A stretch of 64,000 bases of DNA from the NCBI RefSeq assembly GCF_020085105.1, contig NC_058063.1, positions 16,415,262 through 16,479,261 of the forward strand. The letters are read 5' to 3'. Under the pieces are notes generated by a model. It worked only from the letters and a program-made list of their open reading frames with translations. It had not been told where the DNA came from and did no database searches. The translations under genes and the position numbers were made by a program. The first letter of the stretch is position 1, and each line of letters starts with the position of its first letter. Shown piece after piece: positions 37,831 through 51,480 of the stretch. Source of the stretch: Siniperca chuatsi. Its lineage: Eukaryota; Chordata; Actinopteri; Centrarchiformes; Sinipercidae.

Positions 37831-38373
37831 AAAAGTGATCCATCACTTTCTCCAACAAGAAAAATACAACCTTTGAAAACTACATCGAAATGTACACTTA
37901 AACTGCTTGTGAGTGGCACGACAATCTCTATCTATAGTGTAAAAAGGACATCTTTGAGTGACAAAAGACACGCAAATGTGCACATGTATCAACCCATGGC
38001 CAGATTAACCTGCTGGGGGGGCCCTGGTGACTGCCAATATTTATGGCAGCTTCATTATTTCTTCAGACACCAACTAGAACTCTAGAAGTGGAACAATTAG
38101 TCTATTAATGAGTTAGTTCATCAACAGAAAATTAATCTGGAACTATTTTGATGATTGATGAATTGTTGTGAGTAGTCAGTGCCGGGTCGTGATGCACCAG
38201 AGTACATGGACTGGACCACCTCCAGTGATGTGACCCTGTGTGAAACAAGAAATGAGTCTGACTCACCAGGGTTCAGGTAAGGCTCACAGGCTTATTGTTA
38301 ATTAACTCCCATAGACATTAAAACAGATCTTTTTTTGACATTGTTTAACTCTGCCACACACACTCACCAAAGA

Positions 38374-38560
38374 AGATAATATAGATAAGATAGAACTTTA
38401 TTTATCCTGAGAGAAATTGTTCTGCAGCCGTTGCAGTAAACAGTAGGAGTGGGAATATATGGAGTGCAAATATAAAATATAAAATATGAATAAGGTGGAA
38501 ATCCAAAATATACACAATGCCAAAAAACATAAACAAGTTAACACTAAGATGCAAATCCAA
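38374..38560 (-). mobile_element. LINE 3'-end fragment
   Basis: 'gataagatagaactttatttatcctgagag' followed by 'gttctgcagccgttgcag' and 'gtgcaaatataaaatataaaatatgaataa', an antisense non-LTR 3' tail. It interrupts sequence that is continuous in copy 1 (about 32760). Confidence 0.55.
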
Positions 38561-38614
38561 ACACCATTAGTTCTACTTTTGGAAGATAACCAGTTGGCTA
38601 AGCCTAAGTTTAAA

Positions 38615-39328
38615 ATGTTGTCTTATCCTCCAAGCACACCAAGGTTAGTCAGGGAGTTCCGCAAGGTTCTGTGCTTGGACCAATTTTATTCACCTTATAT
38701 ATGCTTCCTTTAGGCAATATTATGAAACACTCCATAAACCTTCATTGTTATGTGGATGATTACCAATTATATCTATCGATCAAGCCAGATGAAACTAATC
38801 AGTTAGCTAAACTTTAAGTATGCCTTAAGGACATAAAACCTTGGATGACCTGCAATTTTCTGATGTTAAACTCTGACAAAACTGAAGTTATTGTACTAGG
38901 CCCCAAACACCTCTGAGACAAGTTATCTAAAGATAAAATTACTCTAAATGGCATTTTCCTGGCCTCCAGCACCACTGTAAGGAACCTTGGAGTTAATCTT
39001 TCATCAGGATTTATCCTTTCACTCCCACATGAAACAAACTTCAAGGACTGCCTTTTTTCAGCTTCGTAACATTGCAATAATCAGGCACATCCTGGCTCAG
39101 AATGATGCAGGAAAAACTAGCCCATGCATTTGTTACTTCTACGCTGGATTATTGCAATTCCTTATTATCAAGCTGCCCAAATAAGCTTTGATAAAGCTTA
39201 TAGTTAGGGCTGGTTCAGGTGAGTCCTGAACCATCCCTTAGTTATGCTGCTATAGGCCTAGACTGCCGGGAGACTTCCCATGATGCCCTGAGCTCCTCTC
39301 TCCTCCTCTCCCTGTCCATCTGTATGCA

Positions 39329-39398
<70 letters not shown>

Positions 39399-39515
39399 AC
39401 CGGCAGCGGCAGATGAATTGGCAGATTATACGGTCTAGACCTGCTCTATAGAAAAAGTACAATGAGATAACTTCTGTTATGAATTGGCACTATATAAATA
39501 AAATTTAATTGAATT
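38615..39515 (+). mobile_element. L2/Maui-like LINE, 5' truncated
   Basis: Reading with frame breaks gives a reverse transcriptase: [13 protein letters not shown] (about 38650), [18 protein letters not shown] (YADD-box equivalent, here YVDD), LMLNSDKTEVIVLGP, NLGVI, then the C-terminal region with LDYCNS. The 3' end is 'gaattggcactatataaataaaatttaattgaattg', the (TTGAA)-type L2 tail. A long CT microsatellite lies in its 3' UTR. It interrupts sequence that is continuous in copy 1. Confidence 0.8.
39333..39392. repeat. (CT)n microsatellite
   Basis: About 60 bases of CT dinucleotide within the L2 3' UTR. Confidence 0.9.
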
Positions 39516-39764
39516 GCCTGTATTGCAGTTGTTTTAATGCTGTTGTTTCTTGATGTCAACATTGAAGTAATTAAATGTAGCAGTTAAGCAGGGTTTGATG
39601 CTTTAGCAAAATATATGATATAATAAAAAAATAAAAGTAAGAAAATGCTAATGCTCTGCCACTTCTTTGCTTCTTTGAGGAAGCTCAACTGAGATTATGA
39701 CTTGCCCTTTGGAGGAAGGAGGACAAACAAGAATTTTCCTACAAGGATGATGTTCTCCTCTCAC

Positions 39765-42286
39765 CTCTGAAAAAGTATATTAAAATTACTGTCAGTGAAC
39801 TTCCCAGGATGTTTCCCGGGATGCCTCCCTTGGAAAAAAACAAGACAATATCTACTCCTGGGCTGAGGAAGTGGCTGGGGTTGAGGCTGAGGCTTGTCAT
39901 CTGAAACAACATGGAAGAGATAGCAACATAATTAAGACGAACATCTAAAATTAGTTTTTCAGATTGACATGAAGTTTACTGGTTCAGTCTTTTCCCATTC
40001 AAAACTGACATGGCAAAGGGATTCTGGGAAACACAATTCCCTAATAGCACAAATGAGGTAATTCTTTGAACTAGTACTGTGGGGCAGCATGTGAGATTTT
40101 ATGATGTAGCGATACCTTGCTGAAAAAATCTAATAGATTAAATTGTTGACTTCAGCTAAATATTTATTAGCAAAATGCTGAACATGGTGAGGAAAGTCTG
40201 TATGTGTCTTTAGTGCCACTGCAAACACAATTTAAAAAAAAGATTCAGCATCATCATACCCAGTCTCTCAGGTTTCATACAGTAATAAACAGAAGAAAAG
40301 CAGAACTTTGGTGACATTTTAAAGAAATATGACAAATCCAACACTAACCTGGCGTTTCAACTCCATTTGGTGGATATCTTTACATGCTTGTAACTGCTCA
40401 TTTGGGGTATTTTAAAGAACAGAAAGGAAGGGAAGTCTGGTTTGTTTTAATTGTAATTCCAAATACGGGTGGGTAACAGAGGGGAAACGTAGCCTTCCCT
40501 ATTTATAGATAGAAACCATTAATTTTTAAGTTCCAGATCACACACATCTATGCAAATAAGACTAAGCGTCTTCAGCCATGCTAGTGGCTCAGTGAATGCT
40601 GCTAATATGCTCACATTGATAATACTAATGATGGGTCGGCTCCTGAGGGCAAGTTAACATTATCCCCGAGGTACCCAGAGACTTCCCTGAGGGAGTCAAC
40701 GAGTGCAAACACAATTGAAGTCTCTCAGGTTTTATACAGTAATAAATAGAAGAAAATCAGCACTTCCCTAAAAACAGCTGATCTTTGGTGACATTTTAAA
40801 GTAGGGAAAAGACAACTTCAAATCTAAGTGACTGGTTTGTCAACTATTTCAGTTATTTGAGCATTTTTCTGTTCTGAATAACTTGAAGTTTAAAAGCTTC
40901 TATTCTGAAAAAAAAAGGCATCAAAAAGAAATAAGACTTGCAAAAGTGCCATCTCAAAGTTGGAGTTAGCGTTAGCTTTGAGAGATGCCATTGTCGACTA
41001 TATGGACAACAGGAAGCGAGCAGAGTGTGATATTATGGATGACGTAGAAAGAAAGAAAAACACAAAAGCTCTGAAGACACAATATAGATTTTTTTTACTC
41101 AAGATGCATTATTCTATTATATAATTTTAATGTATTTATTTAGCCAAATCTGTTTACTCCTTGCCGTAATGTATTTATTTTATGTTTCCATATGTCTCTA
41201 CCTTTGGCAGTGTTCAAGTTTCTGTTGTAATGTACTGTATGGCTGCGTGCTGACTTCCCCTCTGCACTTCCCCTTGGGAGAATCCCCGCAGCCTTCATAC
41301 GTGTCCTTCCATTTGTCTGTAAACTGAAGTGAACTTGGTGAGATCGACCTTCGGAGGGCTGAGGGAGCGAGTCAACAACCACTCAGAGGTGTATATCAAA
41401 CACAATACATTTAGTGCAAGAAAATACATCCATGGTTAGGTGGCAGAAGTAGCAGATTAGCAGAAAATCTCACTGACAGCTTTTTATTTTTCACTTTATT
41501 CCCAATATTATTTGTAAACGCATAGAAAAATTGCTGTTTTGTAAGAGATCATAAACCCGTAGCAATAATAGTTATGATAATCATGATAGAGATCACAAAC
41601 AGACATTTCTAAATCATTGCCTGTTATTGCAATTATCCGCAGACGGCGCCTTCGCCTCATTGAAATGAGTCGGCAGGTATTTCTGATGATTTGTAAAAAG
41701 CAGTATAGGCTGAGCCTGCAATTGACTGTCGATCCATGATAGTTTGGGCTGAAAGGGCCATTTAAATCCCCCGCCCACTCTCCCTCTGCTCTCATATGTC
41801 CTCCGTGCGACGTTATGCTGTTACGTAATAACGCAGCCTTTGTTCACTGTGCGTTTCCTTTTTTTTGTTTTTTTAAAGTATCTTTTATCATGGACTGTTG
41901 ATCAATAAAGCACAGTGGAAAACATGTCAAACGAGCTCTGATTGGGTTATTTACCTCAGGGTCAAAGGAAATCCATGTTCTGATTGGCTGGGAGGCCTTG
42001 CGTGATTTCGTTGTTGATGATTACTGTTACGCTGAAAACAGATCTGATTAACAACCAAACATAGCGCACGTAGTATGGGAATGCAGTGAGTGATGCACCA
42101 CAGACAGAAACAACGTGTTGCTCACTGTGCAGAGGGAAATTACGGTTTGTTCTCAATCGTCATTTTAAACATGTAATAGTTTTTTTTTGTAAATTCGGCA
42201 CATCAGTTCCTGCCCAATGATGTTTTCAGCAAATGAAAACAGGACCTACCTTGGACGAATGGGATGAGGAGGATTTGAAGTTTCAT
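39765..42286 (-). pseudogene. Pseudogene copy of gene E
   Basis: The signal exon is intact (42286-42250, MKLQILLIPFVQ with donor GTAG). A V-exon remnant of about 75 bases lies at 40634-40712 (tgatgggtcggctcctgagg...cttccctgagggag). A degraded stalk/TM exon lies at 39765-39910. The C2 exon and the second V exon are missing between 39960 and 40200. Intron sequence 40200-40620 matches 34325-34700. It cannot encode a receptor. Confidence 0.8.
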
Positions 42287-43948
42287 CGTTGCTGAGTTAC
42301 AACGCACTGAGGAAACAGAGCAAGGACTCTTGAGCCTTCCTTTGTTCTTCATAGTGACGCCAACCACGTGCTTTATAAACCGCCAATATTTCAATATATG
42401 ACAAACTTATTATGAACCTAAATTTGGGCTACAAATACTAAAACAAGCATTAGATTATTGATCATGCATTGTCTTTCAGGAATTTAGTTGGGTGATAAAT
42501 TATATGCTCACATATAAATGAATATATATTTAATGTTACTCTCTTTGATTTTTTCCCCCTTACATTCTATATAAAGTTGGTCATCACATTTTTCAGCCTC
42601 TAAAAACAAAAAATCCAAAGTACTTTTTGGGTAAATTCCCAATACATCATTGTAAATCCTTTCAAGCATGTCTGAACATACTGAATAGTTTATTTTCTAT
42701 TCTGCATACTTTGTATTATTTCATGTTATCTTCTCCTTAGTTTGGTGGATTCCAGTTGCAGTAGGTACATTGACATTTTTACACGCCTACACTCAAGTGT
42801 CACTTCCTGCCTTTACTCTAAATAGAAAAACTTGTGACAATTTGTGACTCACATGGGGCAAAAAACTTTGAATGAAATCATTTATTAAAAACTTTTTACA
42901 TAAACTTAGTCCTAGAAATCACAGTGTAACAGTAAATAACAATCTTGCTTTTGAAGATAAGTTCTTCATGGACAAGTGTTAGGAGCTTAGATTGAATACA
43001 AGAAAGTGATCCATCGAAAAACAGGAAAAATACAACCTTAGAAAACCTGTTTGTGAGTGACATGACAATCTCTATCTGTAGTGTAAAAAGGACATCTTTG
43101 AGTGACAAAAGACACACAAATGTGCACATATAATCAACCCATGGACGGATTAACCTGCTGGGGGGCCGTGGTGACCCCTGGAAGCTTCATTATTTCTTCA
43201 GACACCAACTAGAACTCTAGAAATGGAACGATTAGTCTATTAATAGTTCATTAACAAAAAATTCATCTAGTTTTATGATTGATGAATTGTTTGAGTCATT
43301 TTTTTAAGCAAAAACACCAAAAGATTCATTGGTTCTGGCTTCACAAATGTGAATAAATGCATATTTTCTATGTTTGATAATAAACTGAACATCTACGGGG
43401 TTTGGATTGTTTCTGTGTGTCAATTACTTTGAAGTAATTTGATAAAACAACTTAATTTAGGAATACATATGATCACAATATAACCTAAACTAATTAAAGA
43501 GCAAGTGTCCTGATTTTACACATCAAAGTCTGTTTACAGGTCTTGGGGAGTACTACTGCATATGTGAAAAAACAAAACAAAAACTGTACTGTATAAAGCC
43601 TTTTGTGACTCCAGAGGGAGCTGCGCAAAGTCTGATAAATTGCCTCAAGTGATGTCACTTGAATCGGTTGGTGCTGAAGACTATAAGTTTGAAAATGAAA
43701 TAAATCTGGGGGTGTGGCATTAGAAAGAAGTGTTTACCAGACCTCTGTAGCCTGCTCCTCATCTCTGTTTGAGGCTAGCAGCTCCTAGCACTAGCTGCTA
43801 CTAGCATAACACACTTGAATTGCTGATCGAACTTTTGGCAGTCGAGTTGCCTTGTGGGTATTGTAGGTGCCAGGTTTTAACCAGGAAGAATAAAAAAAAG
43901 ATGATATCTCTGGTACCGCTGCATCAATTTGGACTTTTAGAGCTTTTG

Positions 43949-43989
43949 GGCCCCGTGGGGGATTCAGGCCCCGTGGGGGATTCAGGCCC
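43949..43989. repeat. 18-nt tandem repeat, about 2.3 copies
   Basis: Unit ggccccgtgggggattca repeated directly; it translates as GDSGPV but is not in a supported gene. Confidence 0.85.
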
Positions 43990-44649
43990 TGAGGCAGTTG
44001 CCCACTATGTGTGGTTGGTGATCCGGCCATGCTCCACCACACACACAGTCATACACTTTGCAAAATATCAAAGACAGAGAAGCACATTGGCGGTACTTGG
44101 CTGTATTGTGCTGGAGCTCATCAAGTCAATTCAAACCTCATGAGGCGAAAACATCCACTACCAGTGTTACCGGACATAAACAGGTCCTATACTATGCCTA
44201 CATTGTGCTTAGAAAGTTATATTTTTTGTCAGTGCAGTGAGTGTTAGCCATAAAAAAGATTCTCTGTAGGTTCTCCAGAATGAGTGATTCAACAAAACCT
44301 GAACAGGAAAAAATACAATGTCTTTATGAAATGCTCAGTGCATCAAGTCCACCCAGTGTTTCCCACTTCATACTTTCAGTGGAAAGTATGTGTGTCTGTT
44401 TTCAGTAAACTATTCAGTGGGATCACAAAAGAGGAAGTTGAAAAGCAGTTTCATCTGCTTTTTATTCAGTCAGTGAATCCAGTCAATGTCCAGAAAGTGA
44501 GAGAAGGCCAGGGGATCATTTAGTTGATTCTGCCCATTTATAGCCTGTAAAGGCCAAATTCAACAGCAAACAAGAAGTTCAAGTAAAAGGCAAAAGAGAA
44601 GTAAGATTAGCTCTGACAAAGAGTGAGCTAAAGCATCTCAAGTCTGATG

Positions 44650-44652
<3 letters not shown>

Positions 44653-44683
<31 letters not shown>
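44653..44683. repeat. A-homopolymer, 31 bases
   Basis: Run of 31 A after 'gatgcat'. It could be the tail of an old retroposed sequence; no parent was recognised. Confidence 0.8.
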
Positions 44684-44685
<2 letters not shown>

Positions 44686-45196
44686 GCACAGTGTTCCTGC
44701 ACACTCAGACGACTTGAATATTTACCACAGACAGTCCACATCCTACATGGGTATAACCTCTTGGATAAATGTTGCATGAATCACAAATGTGGCTAAAATC
44801 CAATGTATAGACACAAGTGGTCATTTTTTACCAAAGGATCAAACTTTTACCAAAAGAACATATTTTATTAAATGTTTTGATAAATACTTTTCTCAGAACT
44901 GGAAGCGGTCTGCATTGAATTTTCAGAAGTCAGTCAGCACTTCGAGGCAGCTGTCTGAATTTATGTCTGTTCACAAGAAACAAAAAGAGGAACAAAATGC
45001 CTTGCATTGTCTTTTCTATAGGTTCATGATATTTTAGCCATATCATTTGGGTGTCATGCTTATCAACAAATAAAAATCATGAAAAATAACTACGTAATAC
45101 CAAAAGGTATAAAAAGATACCCATAAAGCACTAAGATTAGTATCTTTGAATTATCATCCTCCTCCTTTCTTCTGTCCTTTATTCCTCTCCCTCCTC

Positions 45197-48100
45197 CTAC
45201 ACGGACGTCTCTGACTGGAGCTTCATGACAAACTTGTGACTTTTGGGGTCGATGAACTCCTCGCCCAGACGCAGGAAGGGGAGGGGCGTCACCGTGATGA
45301 CCAAGGAAAAGTCAAGGCGTCTCAGGGAGAAGACCTGGCCTTGACGCAGAGCAGCAGTCACCGGCTCCTCACTCACTAGTGTCCACTGGCGCCCTCTGCT
45401 GGTGTCCAGGTACTGGAGGGTGGGACCTGGGCTGAGGTAACGCTCAAGGAAAGCCTGAGACACACACACAGAAAAGATATGTGCAAATTAGATTATATAT
45501 AGTTGCACTAATACACTGTCAGTAAAGGTTTAATGTGGTTGAGACATAATATGAAGATAACGTGGATGTAATTTCAAAGTTTCAAAAGCTTTATAATATG
45601 CAGACAAACCAGTTTTTGTTGAAATAACTAATAAATAAAAATAAATAAAAACAAACGAACAAATAAAACAAACTACAAGCTAAAGTAAATATAAAAAAAA
45701 GGTGATAATAAGATCAAAGAATGAAATGAAAAAAATACAATAAATTAAACACATAGAATTACTGTTAAATGATGACAATTTAAAATATAAATAAATACAA
45801 TTTAAAAAAATAACTACTCTCCTTACCTTGGGGGTCATGTTGTGCGTGATGCAGAACTGCAGGTGGTTGATGATGCTCTCCATGCTATGGTAGGACTGCT
45901 GCCTGGTGGCGCGGAGGTACTTCTGCATGGCCCGCGCCATGGGGGCAAAGATGGCTTGGGCCGCCTCCCTGGGGTCCATTACCTCCCGCGGGTGTTTAGG
46001 GGAGGACGCGGTCGCCTCTTCGTCCTGGTGGCGCTTGATGTGGGTGAAGGCTTCTTCTACTGCCACCACCAGTCTGGGAGGAGAAACAGGATAGTGAGTG
46101 AGACACTAACTTAAATATAAAGCTACTCTAATCAATATTTTTATATCAGCAATGGGTCAAATGAATACACAAAATGTGAAAACGGTTGCTCATAGTGATG
46201 AACCCACAGACAATTATCACCCAACTCTACCAGCACTACCTTAGCATGCCCAGCACCAAAAGTTAGCAACTAGCTGGTGAACATTTAGTGGCTAAAGAGC
46301 CAGATAAGTCCCTCAGGAGTTGCTAGAGACTAAAACAGCAAAAAGGAGAGCGAATATTGGACAAGAAACAAGACTCCAAATGAATGCTAATGTTGCTCCA
46401 TGTCTCCTGGATGTGTAAACAGGCAACCTTTGGCTATCAAGTTCACCATATCAACTTTAAGGTTTAGTGTTGGCCAAAAATTAAAAGGACCAGTGTGTAA
46501 GATTTAGTGGTATCTATTGGCAGAAATGGAATATAATTAGTAAGTATGTTTTCATTAGTGTATAATCACCTGAAAATAAGAATTGTTGAGTTTTCATTAC
46601 CTTAGAATGAGCTTTTTTTATCTACAGAAGGAGCAGGTCCTCTTCCACAGAGGTTGATGACTTTGACATGACTTACTGGCAAGATGAAAACTATATCATT
46701 ACAGTTTATTACTTGGTTGTCATTTTATTAGGTCTACCCTTTACTCAACTGACTCATGGGGATCATTTACACTCCATCTTGTCCTTCAAATTCAGTCTTT
46801 ATCTTTATATGTGCATGTATTTGTGTCGGTATGTCGAATGTCCTCACCTGGCCTTGCGTTTGCGGACCCTCCGCTCCACCTCTGCCTCCTCGTAGTAGTA
46901 CTCGTTGTGGGAGTTGTCTCTTCTCCGAGCAGCGGCTGCGATCATGGTTCTGGACTGCCCTGTAGAGTTATTGGTGCTGTTCTCTGTAGACAGAGACACT
47001 GAAATTAAAGACGACCTATCCATCTAATTGGCAGGCAGAGCAATCCAGAACATCCTGGGCATGTCTGCCAAGTATAGCCATTTTTATTCAATGTATGATT
47101 TTGGGAATTTACATACTAATTTGCTCATTTTTATGGGGTCATTTTTCTATTTCCTGCAGTTTATCCTTTTGCTAAGTTTTGGCTGTTTTACATCTGAATT
47201 GTATACAATTGTACAATTGATTTGAAAGTATTGCCGTCAGTTACATAGATATTAAAGTGATGAATTCTAAACGACTTGTTCTACCCTGAGTGAGCTAAAT
47301 GTAAAAAAGTTAAAGATGAAATACTGTACACAAGATCATTTTACCTTCCCCCAGGTTGTAGACCTTGAAGGCAGATATCTTCTTGGAGAGGATGGACTTG
47401 GGCAGGTTGAGCAGGGCGGGGTTATAGACTGGGAAGTCACTGTAGTACTGGTCCAGAACCCACACTGCTGCCCGCTGAATACTGTGTTGCACAAGACACG
47501 GGTAGAAAAAAGAAGTTCTTCCCATAAAGTGGCATTTCATAACAAAAAGCTGGTATCAGTGTTGTCAGCCTTGACAACCTGACAGCTTCATGGCCACTCT
47601 TATCGTGCAAATGAAGGAAGTGGTGAACCACCAGAGACAGAAACAGCCACTCCAACTGGGTTGCACACATTAGAAACCTACAATTACCACACTGCGGTTG
47701 TATGCCTTTGCCAACCAGTCAAGTTACAGTTTACATCCATTTCTGTCAGGACTCATAATATATGTAGTCAATACTCGGAAGGAGTTGAATAAAAAGGTAG
47801 TTTTTGGCTAAATGGAAGTCATCACTATATTGACGATATATATGTATGATTCCAGTGAATATACATTGTTGTACTGATTAATGAAGGATTATCATAGATG
47901 TACTGAGTAAACAGGTACACATGTACTTGATTAATGGACGTGGCTCAAATTCATCTTGAACCAAAGAATCCAGAAAAAAAAAAAATATAGCCTTTAGACC
48001 TTATGGTTCAGGAGTAGTGAGGGAGAAAGTTTGTTGCTTTATAAATGGCCATATGGCGGTGCTATCCACAAGAAAAAGTAATCGGTTCTTCCTAGGCCCG

Positions 48101-49732
48101 TGGCTGAACTTCACATCAAGTTTAGCTAAAATCCGTTACGTAGTTTTTGAGAGATCCTGCAAATAAACAGGCAATCAAACATGACTGCAAAGGTAACCTT
48201 CTTGATGGTGACAATGGTGGATATGTCATTTAGAAAAAACAAGAAAATATTTAAAATAAAATAAAACCCCAACTACATTTAAAAATCTAAAATGAAAACA
48301 AAGTTAAAAAAAAATCTAAATATACAAAAAACAAAACCATTTAAAAAATAAAAAAAACCCCAGACAAATATTCCTGAAATTCAACACACTAACCTGAGAT
48401 AACCCACGTTGTAGAAGCGACTGGCTCCATCTGTGGTCCTCACAACCTTCAGACAGAAAGCAGGCTGCAGATGTCTGACCTCCAGCAGCACCAGGGCCAG
48501 GTACTGAATGAACAGCAGCGCGTCCACCAGAGATGCTGCATATCCCACAATCCCCCTGTAGTCCGTCTCCCTGGGCTCCAGCACCCGCACCCCGTAGAAG
48601 AGCCAATAAGACGCCACGAAGAGGAAGACCAACGCTAGAAGCAGACAGCGGAATATGAAGAAGCGTGGCAGAGTGGCTCTGGGCGGGCGGAGAAACAGCG
48701 CCCAGGTGGAGATGAGGAGGATCAGGAGCTTGAAGGCCAGAGAAATGTAAAGGCCCTCACATGGTGTGCCGCAAGGTTCTAGCGTATCTCGCCACAGGAG
48801 CTGTGGGAGGGCCAAGAAGGCCAGAGGAGTAACCAGAGCAAAGAACCCCAGGACAGCGCCCAACGCTGGGCCGAAGTAACGGCGGCACTCCAGTGGCGAA
48901 GACTCCTCAAGGTCCTTAGAGATCCGTGTCAGGTCCTCGTTGGAGATGCTGTCCACAGAGGTGCCAGTGACCACGGTGGTGGTCTCGCCCCAGTTGTCAT
49001 CCTGAAGAGAGAGGAGAGCAGAGTGAAGAGTTTTGATGATACATGGCAGAGCGCAGCTTAAGAGGAATTACTAAAAATTTAACTCTGACCCTGTCGTCTC
49101 CTCTGGTGGACTCTGCGTCCAGCAGTGGCTCTCCAGGCGCCTGGATGGTCACTGATTTGTCTCCACGGTTGCTGATGTCGCGACTCTTCGAGCGATGCCT
49201 GTCCCTCCTCTCCCTGGAGAAAAGGAAAATGTGTACAAGTTTATGATTATATATATGGATCGGCCATAATCATCTAAAACTTCCTGTTCCGGCAGGATAT
49301 ATATAATCCTCTTTATATTTATTTGATTACTGCGTACCTTTCAAATTTTTGATACTACAATTACTTTCATAACCAACTACTCTGCCAATGATTTTCTTAA
49401 TCAATCATTCATCATCAGAAAATAGTGAAATGTTCCCATTATAATTTCTCAGAGACCAAAGTGACGTCTTTAAATTTCTTTTGTAGGGCCAACAGTCTAA
49501 AACCCAAGATATTCAGTTATAACAAAGAAAATCAGCAAAACCTCACAGTTGAGAAACTAGAACCAGAAAAATTATAGTGACGTTTAAAAACTAAACAATT
49601 AATCGATAAAATAATCGGCAGATTAACCAATAATGAAAATAAACAACCTGTGGTCCTCTACCTGTGTTTACGGGAGCTTCGTGAGTGGGACGACTTGTAG
49701 GAGTAGCCCGAGTACGTCGACTCGTTGTCCAT
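45197..49732 (-). CDS. vangl2: VANGL2-like planar cell polarity protein
   Basis: Complete coding sequence, 526 codons plus stop, against about 521 in mammalian VANGL2. Coding exons in transcript order: 49732-49662, 49213-49090, 49001-48394, 47481-47345, 46983-46848, 46073-45827, 45454-45197 (TAG); phases agree at every junction. The N terminus [20 protein letters not shown] carries the Ser/Thr cluster phosphorylated in Vangl proteins. [14 protein letters not shown] and [15 protein letters not shown] are family signatures. Exon 3 of this list has four TM helices near residues 108-130, 146-168, 181-203 and 216-240. [12 protein letters not shown], the AAAARRR region, [18 protein letters not shown] and [11 protein letters not shown] follow, and the protein ends ETSV, a PDZ ligand for Dishevelled/Scribble-type partners. 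It acts at the plasma membrane in Wnt/planar polarity signalling. Loops and the penultimate region ([27 protein letters not shown]) are unusually divergent for this family, so a teleost vangl2 duplicate is possible. The exon-2 acceptor is at about 49903, with 5' UTR at 49733-49903. Confidence 0.93.
46488..46660. repeat. Interspersed fish repeat in a vangl2 intron region
   Basis: 'aggaccagtgtgtaagatttagtgg', 'ctattggcagaaatggaatataat' and 'ggagcaggtcctcttccacagag' are standard wording of a dispersed fish repeat. It lies in the intron between exons 46848-46983 and 45827-46073. Confidence 0.55.
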
Positions 49733-51204
49733 GTCAAAGGCTGGCGGTGGGCGGGGTTTCCGGGTCCCACCTACCCCCGAGCCGCCGCCTTTCTCCCAGA
49801 CCACGCCCAGCTGGCTCTTATGATTGCTGATGGACTTGGAGGAGAGGGCCAGAGGGAGGCGCAGCAAGTCCACTTTACTCCTGAGGGAATCTATCTTGGA
49901 GGCCTGGGAAAAGAGGGGAGGACGGGGGAGGAAGATGGGGCAAGAGAGAAGAAGATAAATGATAGAAATGGGGAGTTTGGAATAGGTAAAGACAGTATGA
50001 GAGAGATAAAGTGGACAGGAGGGAGGCAGAAAGAGAAATGAAGACAGAGAGGGAAAGACGGAAGATGAGTTGTCATATCAGACAGGAATAAAAGAGTCTC
50101 GGAGAGAAACACACCAAGTAACAGCAACAAGAGAGACAGCATTGTTAAATTGTTGGCACTCGGAGGTGTGTGAAGGCGTCCGTGTGTGTGTGCTTTCAGT
50201 CACACAGGACAAGGCTGGGCCCATTCTTCCGCTTTGAAGGAGTTTTTATGAGCAAACTGGCCCTGAGTGTGTTCTCAGCCAATAAAGGGCAATTACGCTA
50301 CCTTCTATTCCGGGCTACACATCCCCAGTGTGCACGACATGCATGAGTGGAGGCAGAACATCAGGGCAGCTCTAAAATGTTCCACTTTCATACGTGAACG
50401 ATTCAAGCAAAGCTGAAACATTTGTATGACCTTGGAGACCACGCGCAGTGTCTCATTTAAAAACACAAATAAAGAAAGCTGGTTTATCTATATTTTTTGC
50501 AGTGTTTTGTTTTGGGTCCATGTCTGACACATACTACCCCAGACGCTACATTCCCCAACTGTCCCCTGCGGTCTCCAAGGGCAACAGAGCTTAACTACTA
50601 CAATGGGGATGAATGGGAGGCTAGGGGTGAGAAAAGACAGGAGGGGGGTAGTTGCCACAGCAACCAGATCATCAACGCTACACCCCCTACTCTCCCTCAA
50701 ATACACACCTCAGAAGACAGAAACAGACACTAATCATACCAGGCTACGATTCTGACTAAGAATCTGCTTCTGTCCTCCATTTTGAGTTTGAGTTTTCAAC
50801 TAGGCAGTACGCAGTGCTTTTTTTCAAGTAGGTACTTTCCGACTTGGATGTAGAACAAGCAGACTCATGATCTAATAACAAATCTCCTCGCGCTTTCAAT
50901 TTGGGCCATGACCACCCGTGTCCAGAGTTCCCATTAGACACTACAGTTTTAAGTGATGGCTTTCATGTGATTCATACATGGACTTCTCAGCTGGGACATT
51001 TGCAAGTAGATACATTAGTAGGCATACAAGGCTATACTCATAAAAATGCACTGAAAATGCATTTCAATTCCAAGGATCTACAACACTTCACACAGAGTTT
51101 CTCGATCCTGGTGTAAAGATCCCACGTAGTGTCGTTTGACATAGTCGTGGAGACTGATGTATCGATATTTGTTTGACATATGTGAAATAAAAGATTAGAG
51201 AGAC

Positions 51205-51480
51205 AACAGTTAGCTGGGTGCTTCACTGGTTGCAGCTTTATGGGAGAGTGACAAAGAAAAAAAGCCACCACGACATCCAAGCTACAGTTGCCAGAAAGTA
51301 TGTGGGAGTCTCAGAAATCAGCTGGAACAAGATTCTACGACCTGATGAAACCAAAACTGAGCTTTTTGGCCATCAGATTAAATACCCTTTTTGGTATGAG
51401 CCAAACACTGCACATCATCCTAAACATGCCAATGTTTCTCTGCAAATCCTGGGCCAGACTCAACACAGAGCATGAGAAAA
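51205..51480 (+). mobile_element. Tc1-like transposase relic in a vangl2 intron
   Basis: Conceptual frame at 51218 reads GRVTKKKSHHDIQATVARK, then SWNKILRPDETKTELFGHQ and FWYEPNTAHHPKH. This is the central part of a Tc1 transposase around the first catalytic Asp (usual [12 protein letters not shown]; here RPDETKTELFG). Both ends are missing. The family differs from the element at 36.4 kb. Confidence 0.8.

Larger units (their letters stand above)
38170..43250. repeat. Segmental tandem duplication, copy 2
   Basis: Homologous to 32340-38150 with the landmarks listed for copy 1. Differences: LINE pieces inserted at 38374-38560 and 38615-39515, loss of the C2 and most V exon sequence of the receptor gene, and additional sequence at about 40.8-42.1 kb. 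Confidence 0.85.
43251..45196. other. Spacer between the duplication and the vangl2-like gene
   Basis: Contains a short 18-nt tandem repeat (43949-43989), an A-run (44653-44683) and scattered fish-repeat wording ('gctagcagctcctagcactagctgctactagc' at 43775). Some of 44.4-45.2 kb may be 3' UTR of the vangl2-like gene. No coding exon found. Confidence 0.35.

Noticed and set aside
43820-44143. ORF with repeated GDSGPV, collagen-like
   Set aside because: Comes from a 2.3-copy 18-nt tandem repeat; no splice sites or conserved domain around it.
49685-50041. 118-codon plus-strand ORF
   Set aside because: Antisense to vangl2 exon 2 and its 5' UTR, then purine-rich low-complexity sequence.
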